A stretch of 64,000 nucleotides of DNA from Thermoplasmatales archaeon (lineage in GTDB: Archaea > Thermoplasmatota > Thermoplasmata > Thermoplasmatales > Thermoplasmataceae): contig CP060531.1 in NCBI GenBank assembly GCA_016806715.1, positions 915,966 to 979,965 on the forward strand, given 5' to 3'. Made by a program: the position numbers and the translations under genes. Positions 9,507 through 18,407 of the stretch are shown piece after piece (positions within the stretch are counted from its first letter, which is position 1; each line of letters starts with the position of its first letter). The notes under the pieces are model-generated. The model was not told where the DNA came from and did no database searches. It saw only the letters and a list, made by a program, of their open reading frames with translations.

Positions 9507-9863
9507 TTATTTTCGTTTCTTGTAATACCAAGGGACTACTCCTCTCCCCCAAAATTTACTGTATACGACTATTTCCATGTAAATAAATAATGATTCCGAA
9601 AAAAATATTAGGATAAGTACGTACACAGACAGCAACTGAACCCCGCCAAAATAAAATGATAAAACATAATTCTCAGCATGGAATCCAGATACAAAAGTAT
9701 AGGGTTCAGGAAGAAGTAGGATATCTATAATTAATGAAACTACGATAAATCCTCCTTTAACGAAATCTGCAAAAATATAGCCTAATAATTGAGTTTTTGT
9801 AAGATCTTTTGATGAAATTTCGCGCTCATTTTTATCCTTTAATTCAGGTAGGTATCTCGACAT
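9507..9863 (-). CDS. Small membrane protein at the end of the peptide transporter operon
   Basis: I do not recognise the family. The product (118 aa from this start) begins with a charged stretch (MSRYLPELKDKNEREISSK) and has two long hydrophobic spans, about FVKGGFIVVSLIIDILLL and FYFGGVQLLSVYVLILIFFSE, with a basic tail VPWYYKKRK. Two membrane helices are likely, with a positively charged cytoplasmic end. The start overlaps the end of the ATPase gene by 20 bases. An earlier in-frame ATG at 9902 would make 131 residues and a 59-base overlap. The overlap means translational coupling, so it may belong to the transporter, but this is inference from position alone. Confidence 0.6.
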   Translation of the reverse strand: MSRYLPELKDKNEREISSKDLTKTQLLGYIFADFVKGGFIVVSLIIDILLLPEPYTFVSGFHAENYVLSFYFGGVQLLSVYVLILIFFSESLFIYMEIVVYSKFWGRGVVPWYYKKRK

Positions 9864-11295
9864 CAGGAATCTCTTCGTCTTTGGGTTGACTTTTGTCCTC
9901 ATAGATTAGACATGAAACAAAATGTCCCGTAGTAACCTCTTTAAGTCTAGGGATATCATACTTTATGAAAGTTATCACAACTTTATCTGCAGACAGGAGT
10001 TCAACTTCAGCTATGGCTAAAAATTTTACCCCGCCTTTCAGTTCGCTCTCCTTCCGTATAAGATTTTTCATAAATCTCACAGATTCTTGAGTGTCAGATA
10101 ACGGAGACTCAAAATGAATTTCAATTTCATTTTTTTCGGTGTCGCTTATTATACTCACAATTCTTGGAAACATCTTCGCTTCTGGATTCCTGAATGGATC
10201 AAGCATATCTCTTATTGGTTCGGCAAGATCGGAAGCCGACCATCCGCAATTCTTCATAGCCACTGGGCACCTAGGGTGAAAATAGCAGCCAGTAGGCGGG
10301 TTTGATGGGCTAGGAATTTCACCCTCAAGTATAATTCTATTAATTTTTGTTTTTGGATCCGGAATAGGTATAGCAGATAAAAGAGCTTTAGTATACGGAT
10401 GTAACATCTTCGTAAACAAGGCGTTCGTTTCAGCCAATTCAACGACTTTACCGAGATACATGACTGCAACCTTATCCGCCATCATTCTGATGACGCTAAG
10501 GTGGTGAGATATAAATATAAAGCTTATGTTTCGCTCCTGCTGAATACTTCTCAATAGATTTAATATTTGAGCTTGGACTGAAACATCAAGAGCCGACGTC
10601 GGTTCATCTAATATCAATACTTTTGGATTTATAACTAAAGATCGTGCGATCCCTATTCTCTGCCGCTGACCTCCACTGAATTCGTGGGGAAATCTATATA
10701 GATGATCTTCGCTGAGTCCTATCTTTTGAATAATATCTAAAGTTTCTTTGAAAATATCACTTGCATTCATTTTGGTCAGAAGTTTCATCGGTTCTGCTAT
10801 AATATCCTTTACTAACATTCTTGGATCCAGAGAACTATAAGGGTCCTGAAATACCGGTTGTATTAGTTTTCTATATTCTTTCATATCTCTCTTAGGTATT
10901 TTTGTAAGAGAATATTTTTTTCTGAGCGGCTCCAGTTCTTTCATTACCTCTCTTACTCCAGGGTCTTTGTCACTGGAACCGGCATTTCTCAACTTAATTT
11001 CAGTCAATTTCTGTTCAAGTGTAATTATATTATTCATTATTTCTGATGGAAGGTTCAAGTACACGTTTCCAGCTGTAGGCTCAATAAGCCTCAAGACGCT
11101 TCTTCCAAGGGTTGTTTTACCACATCCTGTCTCCCCTACTATACCTATTGTCTCTCCCTCTCTCAGAGAGAACGAGATATCATCTAGGGCTCTAACCTGA
11201 CCCTTAGACTTCCTTAATCCTGAAGAAACATCAAAATACTTTTTTATATGCGATACGTAGAGTACCGTATTGTTTTGTTCGCTATTCTCACTCAT
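9844..11295 (-). CDS. oppF: Oligopeptide ABC transporter ATPase, OppF/DppF type
   Basis: This is one of two ATPases driving peptide import on the cytoplasmic face. Motifs in order are Walker A GETGCGKTT, Q-loop FQDPYSSLDPRM, signature FSGGQRQRIGIARSL, Walker B VLILDEPTSALD and switch His ISHHLSV. The oligopeptide-type tail with PTGCYFHPRCPVA follows. It is 483 residues, well above the usual ~330: there is an extra helical stretch of ~50 residues between Walker A and the Q-loop, and a C-terminal extension of ~110 residues. The ATG at 11295 sits in ATGAGTGA, overlapping the upstream ATPase gene by 8 bases. A longer reading from 11352 exists but would overlap that gene by 65 bases. Confidence 0.9.
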   Translation of the reverse strand: MSENSEQNNTVLYVSHIKKYFDVSSGLRKSKGQVRALDDISFSLREGETIGIVGETGCGKTTLGRSVLRLIEPTAGNVYLNLPSEIMNNIITLEQKLTEIKLRNAGSSDKDPGVREVMKELEPLRKKYSLTKIPKRDMKEYRKLIQPVFQDPYSSLDPRMLVKDIIAEPMKLLTKMNASDIFKETLDIIQKIGLSEDHLYRFPHEFSGGQRQRIGIARSLVINPKVLILDEPTSALDVSVQAQILNLLRSIQQERNISFIFISHHLSVIRMMADKVAVMYLGKVVELAETNALFTKMLHPYTKALLSAIPIPDPKTKINRIILEGEIPSPSNPPTGCYFHPRCPVAMKNCGWSASDLAEPIRDMLDPFRNPEAKMFPRIVSIISDTEKNEIEIHFESPLSDTQESVRFMKNLIRKESELKGGVKFLAIAEVELLSADKVVITFIKYDIPRLKEVTTGHFVSCLIYEDKSQPKDEEIPDVEIPT

Positions 11296-12856
11296 CCGAT
11301 TCCACCTCATTTGAAAACAGGAAACACGCAACTTTTTGATTCTTGTTATCATTTAGCGCCAGTAATTTAGGTTTATCAGTTTCACAAATGTTCATCCTGA
11401 ATGTACATCTAGGATGAAATCTGCATCCACTTGGTGGTGCTATTAGATTAGGAACAGATCCTGGGATGGATTCAAGAATGTCAGCACGCTTAACATCAGC
11501 CCTTGGAATTGACTTTAACAGACCGATAGTGTACGGATGTTTGGGGTTATAAAAAATATCATTAACGGGTGCTTCCTCAACTAGATTACCTGCGTACATA
11601 ATACCTATTTTGTCACACATCTCCGCAACGACTCCTAAGTCATGTGTAATGAATAATATAGATGTGCCAGTAACTACTTTTAAATCTTTAATAAGTTCCA
11701 GTATTTGTGCTTGAGTTGTTACGTCTAGTGCAGTAGTTGGCTCATCCGCTATCAGTATTTTTGGATTTGAAGATAGTGCCATCGCTATCATCACTCGTTG
11801 TTGCATACCCCCGCTCAGTTCATGGGGATAGGAGTCTATAACCCGTTCCGCACCTGCGATATTTACCAACTTCAATAATTCTAAAGTTCTTCTTCGTGCT
11901 TCTTTTACATACGGGATATCTATACGTTTTTTGAGTAATTTATACTTGACTCTAAACCAAAATAGTCTTTTGTTTGATTCCTTATATAAACTTCTAATTC
12001 TTTCTGACGTTTTTTGTATTAAGGCCAGATCTTTCTCTTCTTCGGCAGTTAATAGATTGGTGTGTAGTTTAAACGCCTCTTCTTCGGTCTTATAGTAGTC
12101 TCTAACTTTTTCTATACCTTTGAGATCTATCCCCTCTACCTGTTCAAATAGGAAATCCTCAAGATCTTTTTCTATTTGGTTTGAGGGAGCCGAAGAATTT
12201 AACAACTCCAATATAGAGTCTTGCGACTCCGCAACTCCGAACATACTTATCCACTGTGTTACATATTTTCTTTTCTCTGTATCGTCGTTTATTTTTGAAG
12301 CTTCCGTATAAAATGTCTTGATTTGCTCCTCTGTTATAGTTTCTCTCCGTATGATCGAATTTGAAATCTCTATTCTATTATGTAGCAAAATTGGTTCCAT
12401 TATTTGTCTTCCTACCGTTAATACAGGATTTAAGGAAAGTGCAGGTTCCTGGAAGATCATTGAGACGGTTCTACCTCTTATTTTAGACAAAATAAAATTA
12501 TGTCTCTTAATCATTTTCCTATTTCTCTTTACGATCACGTTTTTCTCTGAGATTATTTTTATTTTAGCTAATTTATCAAGATCCCCCATAATGTTAAAAC
12601 CGTCAATGAATACTTTCCCTTTTACGATTCTACCGGGTGGATCTGGAATCAAGTCCATAACTGAAGTAGCTGTAACACTCTTACCACAGCCACTCTCGCC
12701 CACGAGACCCATTACTTCTCCTTTATCAATAGAGAAAGTTACTCTATCCAGTGCTTTTACTATGCCACCGGATGTAAAAAATTGAGTGGTAAGTCCTTCA
12801 ACTTTAAGGTATGAATTATCCTTTATTCTTCTGATGTTTTCTTCTCCACTAATCAT
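11288..12856 (-). CDS. oppD: Oligopeptide ABC transporter ATPase, OppD/DppD type, with large insertion
   Basis: This is the second ATPase of the peptide importer, 522 residues. It has Walker A GESGCGKS (~residue 50), Q-loop FQEPALSLNPVL, signature LSGGMQQRVMIAMAL, Walker B LIADEPTTALD, switch ITHDLGVV, and the zinc/iron-type tail PPSGCRFHPRC. Between the Q-loop and signature there are about 165 extra residues, strongly helical and charged (for example TEEEAFKLHTNLLTAEEEKDLAL), where normal OppD has a short helical subdomain. It is five bases from oppC. The large insertion would lie in the helical domain that touches the permeases. Confidence 0.92.
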   Translation of the reverse strand: MISGEENIRRIKDNSYLKVEGLTTQFFTSGGIVKALDRVTFSIDKGEVMGLVGESGCGKSVTATSVMDLIPDPPGRIVKGKVFIDGFNIMGDLDKLAKIKIISEKNVIVKRNRKMIKRHNFILSKIRGRTVSMIFQEPALSLNPVLTVGRQIMEPILLHNRIEISNSIIRRETITEEQIKTFYTEASKINDDTEKRKYVTQWISMFGVAESQDSILELLNSSAPSNQIEKDLEDFLFEQVEGIDLKGIEKVRDYYKTEEEAFKLHTNLLTAEEEKDLALIQKTSERIRSLYKESNKRLFWFRVKYKLLKKRIDIPYVKEARRRTLELLKLVNIAGAERVIDSYPHELSGGMQQRVMIAMALSSNPKILIADEPTTALDVTTQAQILELIKDLKVVTGTSILFITHDLGVVAEMCDKIGIMYAGNLVEEAPVNDIFYNPKHPYTIGLLKSIPRADVKRADILESIPGSVPNLIAPPSGCRFHPRCTFRMNICETDKPKLLALNDNKNQKVACFLFSNEVESDE

Positions 12857-12861
12857 AATAC

Positions 12862-13803
12862 CTATCTCCTCAATTTTGGATCAAGCACATCTCTAAGGCC
12901 GTCGCCTAAAAGATTTACTGCTATGACAAAAACAAACAAGAATATCCCTGGGAAAAGTACGGCCCACCAAGCTCCCACCGCCGTAAATTCACTTTCCCCT
13001 ATTACTATTATATTACCCAATTCTGGTATATACGGGTTTGGAAGATGCATGAACCCTATGAAAACTAGGGTCGCAAATACGCCGACAATAGAACCAAGAT
13101 CTAGCGACAACTGCACCATAACAGGAGACAGAACGTTTGGCATTAGATGCAGAAAAACGTTTCTTAACCCAGATGACCCAGATGCTGTAGATGCCTCAAC
13201 ATATTTCATAGACTTAAGAGATAGTGCCTGTCCTCTACTTATCCTAGCATAAGTAGGCCACCAGATTATAATTAGTGCATAAACAATATCCAACAAAGAC
13301 GATGCTTGTAGAGCGAAGATTATTGCAAGAGCAAGCACCAAGGTAGGAACAGAGAAGAATATATCTGTTATCCTCATAACAATCTCGTCTAAGTAGCCGC
13401 CATAATAACCAGATATTGTTCCTAAAATAACGCCTATAGACGCCCCCACCCCTACAATAAATACGGTATATGTCAGATCCACCTTTAGAGAATATAGTAT
13501 ATATGGAAAAATCGGCATATTGTATTCTGTTTCTCCAAGAATATATGCCCACCCATGCGAGAATCCGGGACTCAGAGGCAGAAAGAAAGATTGACTACCT
13601 CCAGACAAAATATAATTTAGATATGGCTGCAAATATTGTGGGTCGACATAATCCAATATTGCGATTAAAAAGTATATAATAACTATAATTCCTCCAGCTG
13701 TAGCTAGTCTATTTTTTCCCAGTAATTTGAGAGTATACTTATAATCTTGCAACTTCGGGTGCTTTCTCTGTTTTATCACAATGTTTTCGTTAAGACTTTC
13801 CAA
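12862..13803 (-). CDS. oppC: Peptide ABC transporter permease, OppC type
   Basis: This 313-residue inner membrane permease has an N-terminal helix (TAGGIIVIIYFLIAILDYV), a long external loop, and then the binding-protein-dependent permease core. The coupling segment that docks to the ATPase is visible as EASTASGSSGLRNVFLHLMPNVLSP (around residue 205-230; the usual EAA loop EAAxxxGxsxxxIxxxHxLPN). It sits 11 bases after oppB and 5 before oppD, in one operon. Confidence 0.92.
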   Translation of the reverse strand: MESLNENIVIKQRKHPKLQDYKYTLKLLGKNRLATAGGIIVIIYFLIAILDYVDPQYLQPYLNYILSGGSQSFFLPLSPGFSHGWAYILGETEYNMPIFPYILYSLKVDLTYTVFIVGVGASIGVILGTISGYYGGYLDEIVMRITDIFFSVPTLVLALAIIFALQASSLLDIVYALIIIWWPTYARISRGQALSLKSMKYVEASTASGSSGLRNVFLHLMPNVLSPVMVQLSLDLGSIVGVFATLVFIGFMHLPNPYIPELGNIIVIGESEFTAVGAWWAVLFPGIFLFVFVIAVNLLGDGLRDVLDPKLRR

Positions 13804-13814
13804 TCATATCACCT

Positions 13815-14918
13815 TTAGTACCTTATCCTTGGATCGATTAATGCGTATACTACATCAACAATTAGATTCGCAAGTACTAGGATCAGCCCAAAAACAAGGG
13901 TTGTTCCAAGAACTCCATAAACTTGAGTTTGTACCGCAGCTTGTACAGTTAGAAGCCCCATACCTGGATAACTAAAAACTTCTTCTACTACGACGACTCC
14001 TCCCAAGAGAGAGGCTATGATTAGACCCATGACGGTGATCGTCGGTATTAATGCATTTTTTCTAATGTGCTCTCTAATAATAATTTTTTCTGGAACACCT
14101 TCAGACCGCGCAGTTTTAACATATTCTTGTCTTGCAGAATCGACCATGCCAGCTCTTATGAATCTCATGATTCCAGCAAGTAATCCATACGTTAATGTCA
14201 ATACCGGAAGTATAGTATGCATCAAAGTGTTGAATGCCAGTTCTAGGTCCCCATGCAGAAGTGCATCGACTAAGACAATATGGGTTGGAGTTGTGATAAA
14301 CAGATCTCCTGAAGAAAGCATCCACGCTGGTGGTGGATTTGGAATCGCGCTTGCAGAAAAGGCATTAGCTGACGGAAAGATTGGAATTAAACCTCCTTTA
14401 GCGAATATAGCCAAAAGAAAAGTCCCTAACACAAAAGCTGGAATAGCATATCCAATAAAAGTAAATATTCTTCCAAAGTGATCCGAAATAGTATTTGGTC
14501 TGGCACCAATGAAAGTGCCAAGTGGTATTGAAATAACTACAGCTAGTATACTAGCGATGATCACTAGTTGAGCAGTATTAGGGAAAAAAGTTGTAATAGC
14601 TCCGATCACCGACCCTGAATAAATTGGCACCACCATATAGCCCCAGTTCCCTTGAAGTAATCTAATGACATATTTACCAAACTGAAGTGGAAGAGGTAAA
14701 CCGGGATGGTAAACTCCGTTTAGAGTGTAGGAGAGCCCTAAAATTTTTGCTCCCTCTGCCTCTTCTAACGGAGCATTGTGTGGTATTCCTGGAAATAGAC
14801 TTAATTCAAGTAGAGAGTGCGGTAGAGACATGAAGAGTGCAAATACTAAAATTAATAAACCAGCCAATGTCGGTATAAGTAATAAAACTCTTCTTATAAT
14901 GAAATATCTCAATTCCAT
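13815..14918 (-). CDS. oppB: Peptide ABC transporter permease, OppB type
   Basis: This is the first gene of the transporter operon, 367 residues. It begins MELRYFIIRRVLLLIPTLAGLLILVF, a typical OppB N-terminal helix, and carries the coupling loop EYVKTARSEGVPEKIIIREHIRKNALIP near residues 275-302. Length is a little above the usual ~320 because of an extended first external loop. A TATA-rich element at about 14945-14958 lies roughly 30 bases upstream and should serve the whole oppBCDF-small-protein operon. Base composition here is visibly more AT-rich than korAB or the genes after 18 kb. Confidence 0.92.
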   Translation of the reverse strand: MELRYFIIRRVLLLIPTLAGLLILVFALFMSLPHSLLELSLFPGIPHNAPLEEAEGAKILGLSYTLNGVYHPGLPLPLQFGKYVIRLLQGNWGYMVVPIYSGSVIGAITTFFPNTAQLVIIASILAVVISIPLGTFIGARPNTISDHFGRIFTFIGYAIPAFVLGTFLLAIFAKGGLIPIFPSANAFSASAIPNPPPAWMLSSGDLFITTPTHIVLVDALLHGDLELAFNTLMHTILPVLTLTYGLLAGIMRFIRAGMVDSARQEYVKTARSEGVPEKIIIREHIRKNALIPTITVMGLIIASLLGGVVVVEEVFSYPGMGLLTVQAAVQTQVYGVLGTTLVFGLILVLANLIVDVVYALIDPRIRY

Positions 14919-14942
14919 ACTACAACGTTCTCTTATATCAAA

Positions 14943-14960
14943 ATGTAATATTTAATATTT
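14943..14960 (-). promoter_or_regulatory. TATA box of the peptide transporter operon
   Basis: The minus strand carries TAAATATTAAATATT here, an archaeal BoxA-like stretch centred about 33 bases before the oppB ATG. A transcript starting ~25 bases downstream would have a leader of under 10 bases. Confidence 0.5.
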
Positions 14961-15009
14961 AACTCTTCACGGGCTTTGTGACAATATTATTTTGAGTGGA
15001 GTCCCCTAT

Positions 15010-15711
15010 AATCTTTAATCATGCCTGGGTTTGTATGTCTCAGGTTGTAAATGTTCATCTTCAGGCTCTCTTCCGTCTATTTTCTCTGAGGTATCTTCTT
15101 CCTAATCTTTGCAGGTATCTTTCTCTTGATCATTGAATTCACGGATTCGGATTTGGATCGCATGTGATAGCCCTCCAACCATGTCTGCGTGTTATCAACG
15201 AACTCGTATAACATCCTCTTCCATGATGCCACGCCTCTTGCACTGAATGTTGCATTTGTCTTAGGAAGGAAATATGGCGCTATGCTATATTCATCCACTA
15301 TTGAACAGATCTTCCTTTTTGCATACAGTGAATCTCCCAGAATGACCTCAATCTGCGGGCACAGACCGACAGCTCTCTTATGGAGTGATCATCAGTGGTG
15401 GAAAAACAAGACATTATCTTTGTACGAACTCCCGCCGAGAAGGAAAAGTACTGGAAGTCATGCTTTCCCTTCGTGTGTAGGAAAGCATAGGATTCCTTCC
15501 TTTTCGGGTTATTCTCCTTCTCCATGCGTTGCTGGTTCCGCTTTGATTCGTAGTTGGCCTTCATTGTGTTTGGATCGCCTGCGCCATCGATGGAGAGTAT
15601 CCTCTCAAGGGAACTGCCGGATTCGTTTATGATCCTGAGAACCTCATCCAGCAGCTTCTCTGTTCTTTCCAGATCGTAACCACACCCTATGGTCTTGTAC
15701 GAGAATTCCAA
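15010..15711 (-). pseudogene. DDE transposase, frameshifted relic
   Basis: Two minus-strand pieces in different frames make one transposase. The upstream piece (15298-15711) holds LSIDGAGDPNTMKANYESKRN with the first catalytic Asp. The second (15077-15298) holds EYSIAPYFLPKTNATFSARG and YHMRSKSESVNSMIKRK with the catalytic Glu region. A third frame after 15077 continues SLKMNIYNLRHTNPGM. Frameshifts near 15298 and a stop at 15077 make it dead. The fold is the IS4/IS5-like DDE type; I cannot fix the subgroup. Confidence 0.72.
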
Positions 15712-15875
15712 AGAAATACCGAGCTTTTCACCGAACAGTCTTAAGAATCCCTGACGTATTCCCTTTATTTAATAGCCAGTTATAAGAGAGATAATATATT
15801 GTTAGAAAGATATAATGGGAGTCCAGGGGGGGTTTTACGAAATTCCCGCACTCTCCCCGGAGAATTGGTGGTCAG

Positions 15876-17290
15876 GATGCCTGAGAAATTTACTATTGAG
15901 CAAAATGAACAGACCGTCATTGAATCGTTCACTGCAACAAACATAGCAGAGCTGTGCAGAAGGCATGGTGTATCTGTTGCACAGTTCCACAGGTGGAAGG
16001 AACGGTTCCTGGAAGGTGCAAGGAAGGGTCTTGGTGAATCATCAAAGGGGAACGAGTACCAGAAGGAGATCAAGGATCTCAAGCGGCTTGCCGGTTACCG
16101 GACCCTTGCAATAGCCGCATTAAAAAAAGTGTACTTGTATAGCTTCGCCGTAATATCGCTGCGACACTGTTTTTCGTGGTATCCCTTAACAAAGTTCGGT
16201 ATGGGTTTCTATCAATACTACTCCCAGCACCTCCTTTCTTCATATTTCAACTGAAGCCGGAAAATATGTGTTCTGCATCAAATTTATTCAGTGAATAGAA
16301 TGTTTGTGACCGCACGACAAACAGTCATCGGAAAAATATCCCAAGTGAGTGAAAGCCTCTGTAACACGAGCTGGGAAGGCAATAGCCCCTGAGCTATACA
16401 AATACAAAAAAGTCAACAGGGGAGGAAATAATGATGGCTGTAAGTAAACTGAATGAAATCATATCTGTTTCAAGGATTTCTTGGATACTTGACGCACAAA
16501 GACCAACCATATACTGCTGGATGGACAGAAAGAATGATATGAAAGCAACAAGGAAGCCACGCATAGCTGGAAGTGCGAAATCCCAGATTCTAAATCTTTC
16601 AGAGGAGAATACGACATACAGAAATAGGAGAATTTGGGCACTTCTCAGGAACAGCGGTATCCATGTGAGCATAAAGACAGTCAGTAGAGTGATGAGGAGA
16701 AACAATCTCTCGCTTCCATATGCAAGGCACAGGAACCGCACAAGAGCGAAGTATTTAAGAAAACCTGAAGACATGAACATCCTCTGGGAGACTAACATAC
16801 ATTATATCGGCACATACAGTGAATGGATGGTCTATCTTATGAGCATAAAGGACTGTTTTTCAAAGAGGCGGTTTTCCTATGAACTTTCAAGATCATGCAC
16901 TGCATAAGGGCTGTCGAAAAGGCATATGCAGCGAGATTTCCAGTGTAATCCACAGTAACCTTGTCCTGAGGACAGACAACTGTTCATAGTATATATCTAG
17001 GGAATTCAGCGACACCGTGAAGGTCCTTGGAATAACATCGAAATACATACAGAAGTATACGCCTGAGGATGATGGCTATATAGAAACATTCCTCAACTGA
17101 CTGAAGACCGATTATATATGGTTGAATGACATCGAAACATTTCAGGATGCAGAGAACCTGATGAGATATGCCTTCACTGATTACGACACTGTGAGGCCAC
17201 ATTCATCCATCGATTTCATTCCGCCTGAGGAGTTCGAGAAGGGATGGATTGAAAATGAGAATTCCAGGAATGAATTCCCGGATGAGAGAA
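15876..17290 (+). pseudogene. IS3-family element, orfA and orfB remnants
   Basis: The orfA part (15876-16134) encodes a helix-turn-helix of the IS3 kind (TNIAELCRRHGVSVAQFHRWKERFLEGARKGL), then loses frame after about IAALKK. The orfB part starts near 16434 and shows HTH-like YRNRRIWALLRNSGIHVSIKTVSRVMRRNNL and the integrase core WMVYLMSIKDCFSKR, with a frameshift near 16900. After that come RTDNCSYISREF, an in-frame TGA at 17098-17100 before LKTDYIWLND, and YDTVRPHSSIDFIPPEEF. The first catalytic Asp appears as Asn (TNIHYI instead of TDIxY). Several independent lesions show it is not functional. Confidence 0.75.
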
Positions 17291-17438
17291 AAAGATAGGA
17301 AGAGAAAATGGTGAATAACAGAAACGAAAAGAAAAGGAGGTTGATGGAAAATGTCTCGTTGGAAGACGGAATATCTGTCCAGAATTAAGGGGACAGAACA
17401 ATCACCATGCATGACTAATCACGGATTATGCATTTCTC

Positions 17439-17639
17439 ACTGGTATTGATCTGATATTTCTTCCTCCGTACTCACCGGAATTGAACCCTATAGAAAGGGT
17501 GTGTTAGCTTTTAAAGAAGCATGCAACACACAACAGGTATTTCCGATTGCTGAGCGAGCTGAAGAATGCCATCTCTGACGAATTCAGTAAATATTTCAGA
17601 CCAAATGAGGAGTTGAGAAAGCTATGCGTAATCAATTAA
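17439..17639 (+). pseudogene. IS630-family transposase C-terminal fragment
   Basis: One frame reads TGIDLIFLPPYSPELNPIERVC, a stop, then LLKKHATHNRYFRLLSELKNAISDEFSKYF. The LPPYSPELNPIERVW motif is diagnostic of the IS630/Tc1 DDE end, including its last catalytic acidic residue. W has become C plus TAG. Only the last ~65 codons remain, so this is a truncated insertion sequence. Confidence 0.78.
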
Positions 17640-17678
17640 GTCGCTAAGTGTAAAACACTATCGCTGGAATTCCATCCG

Positions 17679-18293
17679 TTACCTGTTCTCCAGAAACGAC
17701 TTTATGATCTTCTTCGTGCCGCGCCTGAGAACATCAGAAATCGATGATGTTGAAATCCCGAACTTCTGGGCCAGCTCCGTCATGGATATGCCTCTGTCAA
17801 TATCATAGTAACCAAGGCTGAAAGCACTCTTTATTATGTCCATCTCCCTCTTGGTCAGCTCCTCGTCCTCATTGTCGAAGAATTCAATCACTCTTGGCTC
17901 AAGACCTGATTTCTCCAACTCTCCCTTCAGGTGGTACAGGCTTCTCTTTGATGGTACTACTATCCGGTAAACGATTGTATCAGTACCTATGGATCTCGTG
18001 CTCAGTATCGCAGCTTCCGATAACGCTATTTCCCGGCACGCGGAGCAGCTCCTGCTCTCTGCCCATATTGTGTTGTTACCGGCTTGCGTGAACTTTATGG
18101 ACGCTTTCCTCAATTCTGTAACAATGGGCACCTGATCATCTGATTCCACGCGGTGAAGAGTGAGTTCAGAGGATATTTTCAGTCTTGACACCGAGGCTTT
18201 GAGGTTCAGCTGTCTAATAAGATTCGTAATACTGCAGTCATTTCGCTTCAGCTCGACCTCAGCCTGAATCGAGCTGTCACCACTCCTTGACAC
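17679..18293 (-). CDS. HTH-10 (Bat-type) transcription regulator
   Basis: The 204-residue protein ends with the bacterio-opsin-activator helix-turn-helix: LTKREMDIIKSAFSLGYYDIDRGISMTELAQKFGISTSSISDVLRRGTKKII (~residues 145-198). The N-terminal half has a strand-rich sensor part with a CSAC pair (ESRSCSACREIAL), which could bind metal or sense redox; that is inference. The start is GTG. A TATA box (tttataa, ~18313-18319) is about 24 bases upstream, so the transcript is probably leaderless. The gene is divergent from the cupredoxin gene at 18408 and probably regulates it. Confidence 0.82.
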   Translation of the reverse strand: MSRSGDSSIQAEVELKRNDCSITNLIRQLNLKASVSRLKISSELTLHRVESDDQVPIVTELRKASIKFTQAGNNTIWAESRSCSACREIALSEAAILSTRSIGTDTIVYRIVVPSKRSLYHLKGELEKSGLEPRVIEFFDNEDEELTKREMDIIKSAFSLGYYDIDRGISMTELAQKFGISTSSISDVLRRGTKKIIKSFLENR

Positions 18294-18348
18294 GATGCTT
18301 AATTCCCGGAAGCTTTATAACTATTTTGACCCCTATAAATACTTTAGA

Positions 18349-18362
18349 CCTGATAATTCAGG
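18349..18362. promoter_or_regulatory. Palindrome between divergent HTH-10 regulator and cupredoxin genes
   Basis: CCTGATAATTCAGG is an inverted repeat with 5-base arms and a 4-base spacer. It lies between the two divergent TATA boxes (about 18313-18319 on the minus side and 18378-18390 on the plus side). It is a candidate operator for the regulator encoded at 17679-18293. This is inference from position and symmetry. Confidence 0.4.
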
Positions 18363-18407
18363 CTGGAGCTTTAAATTTCATATATTTATTCATTACTAAG
18401 TGGAAAT

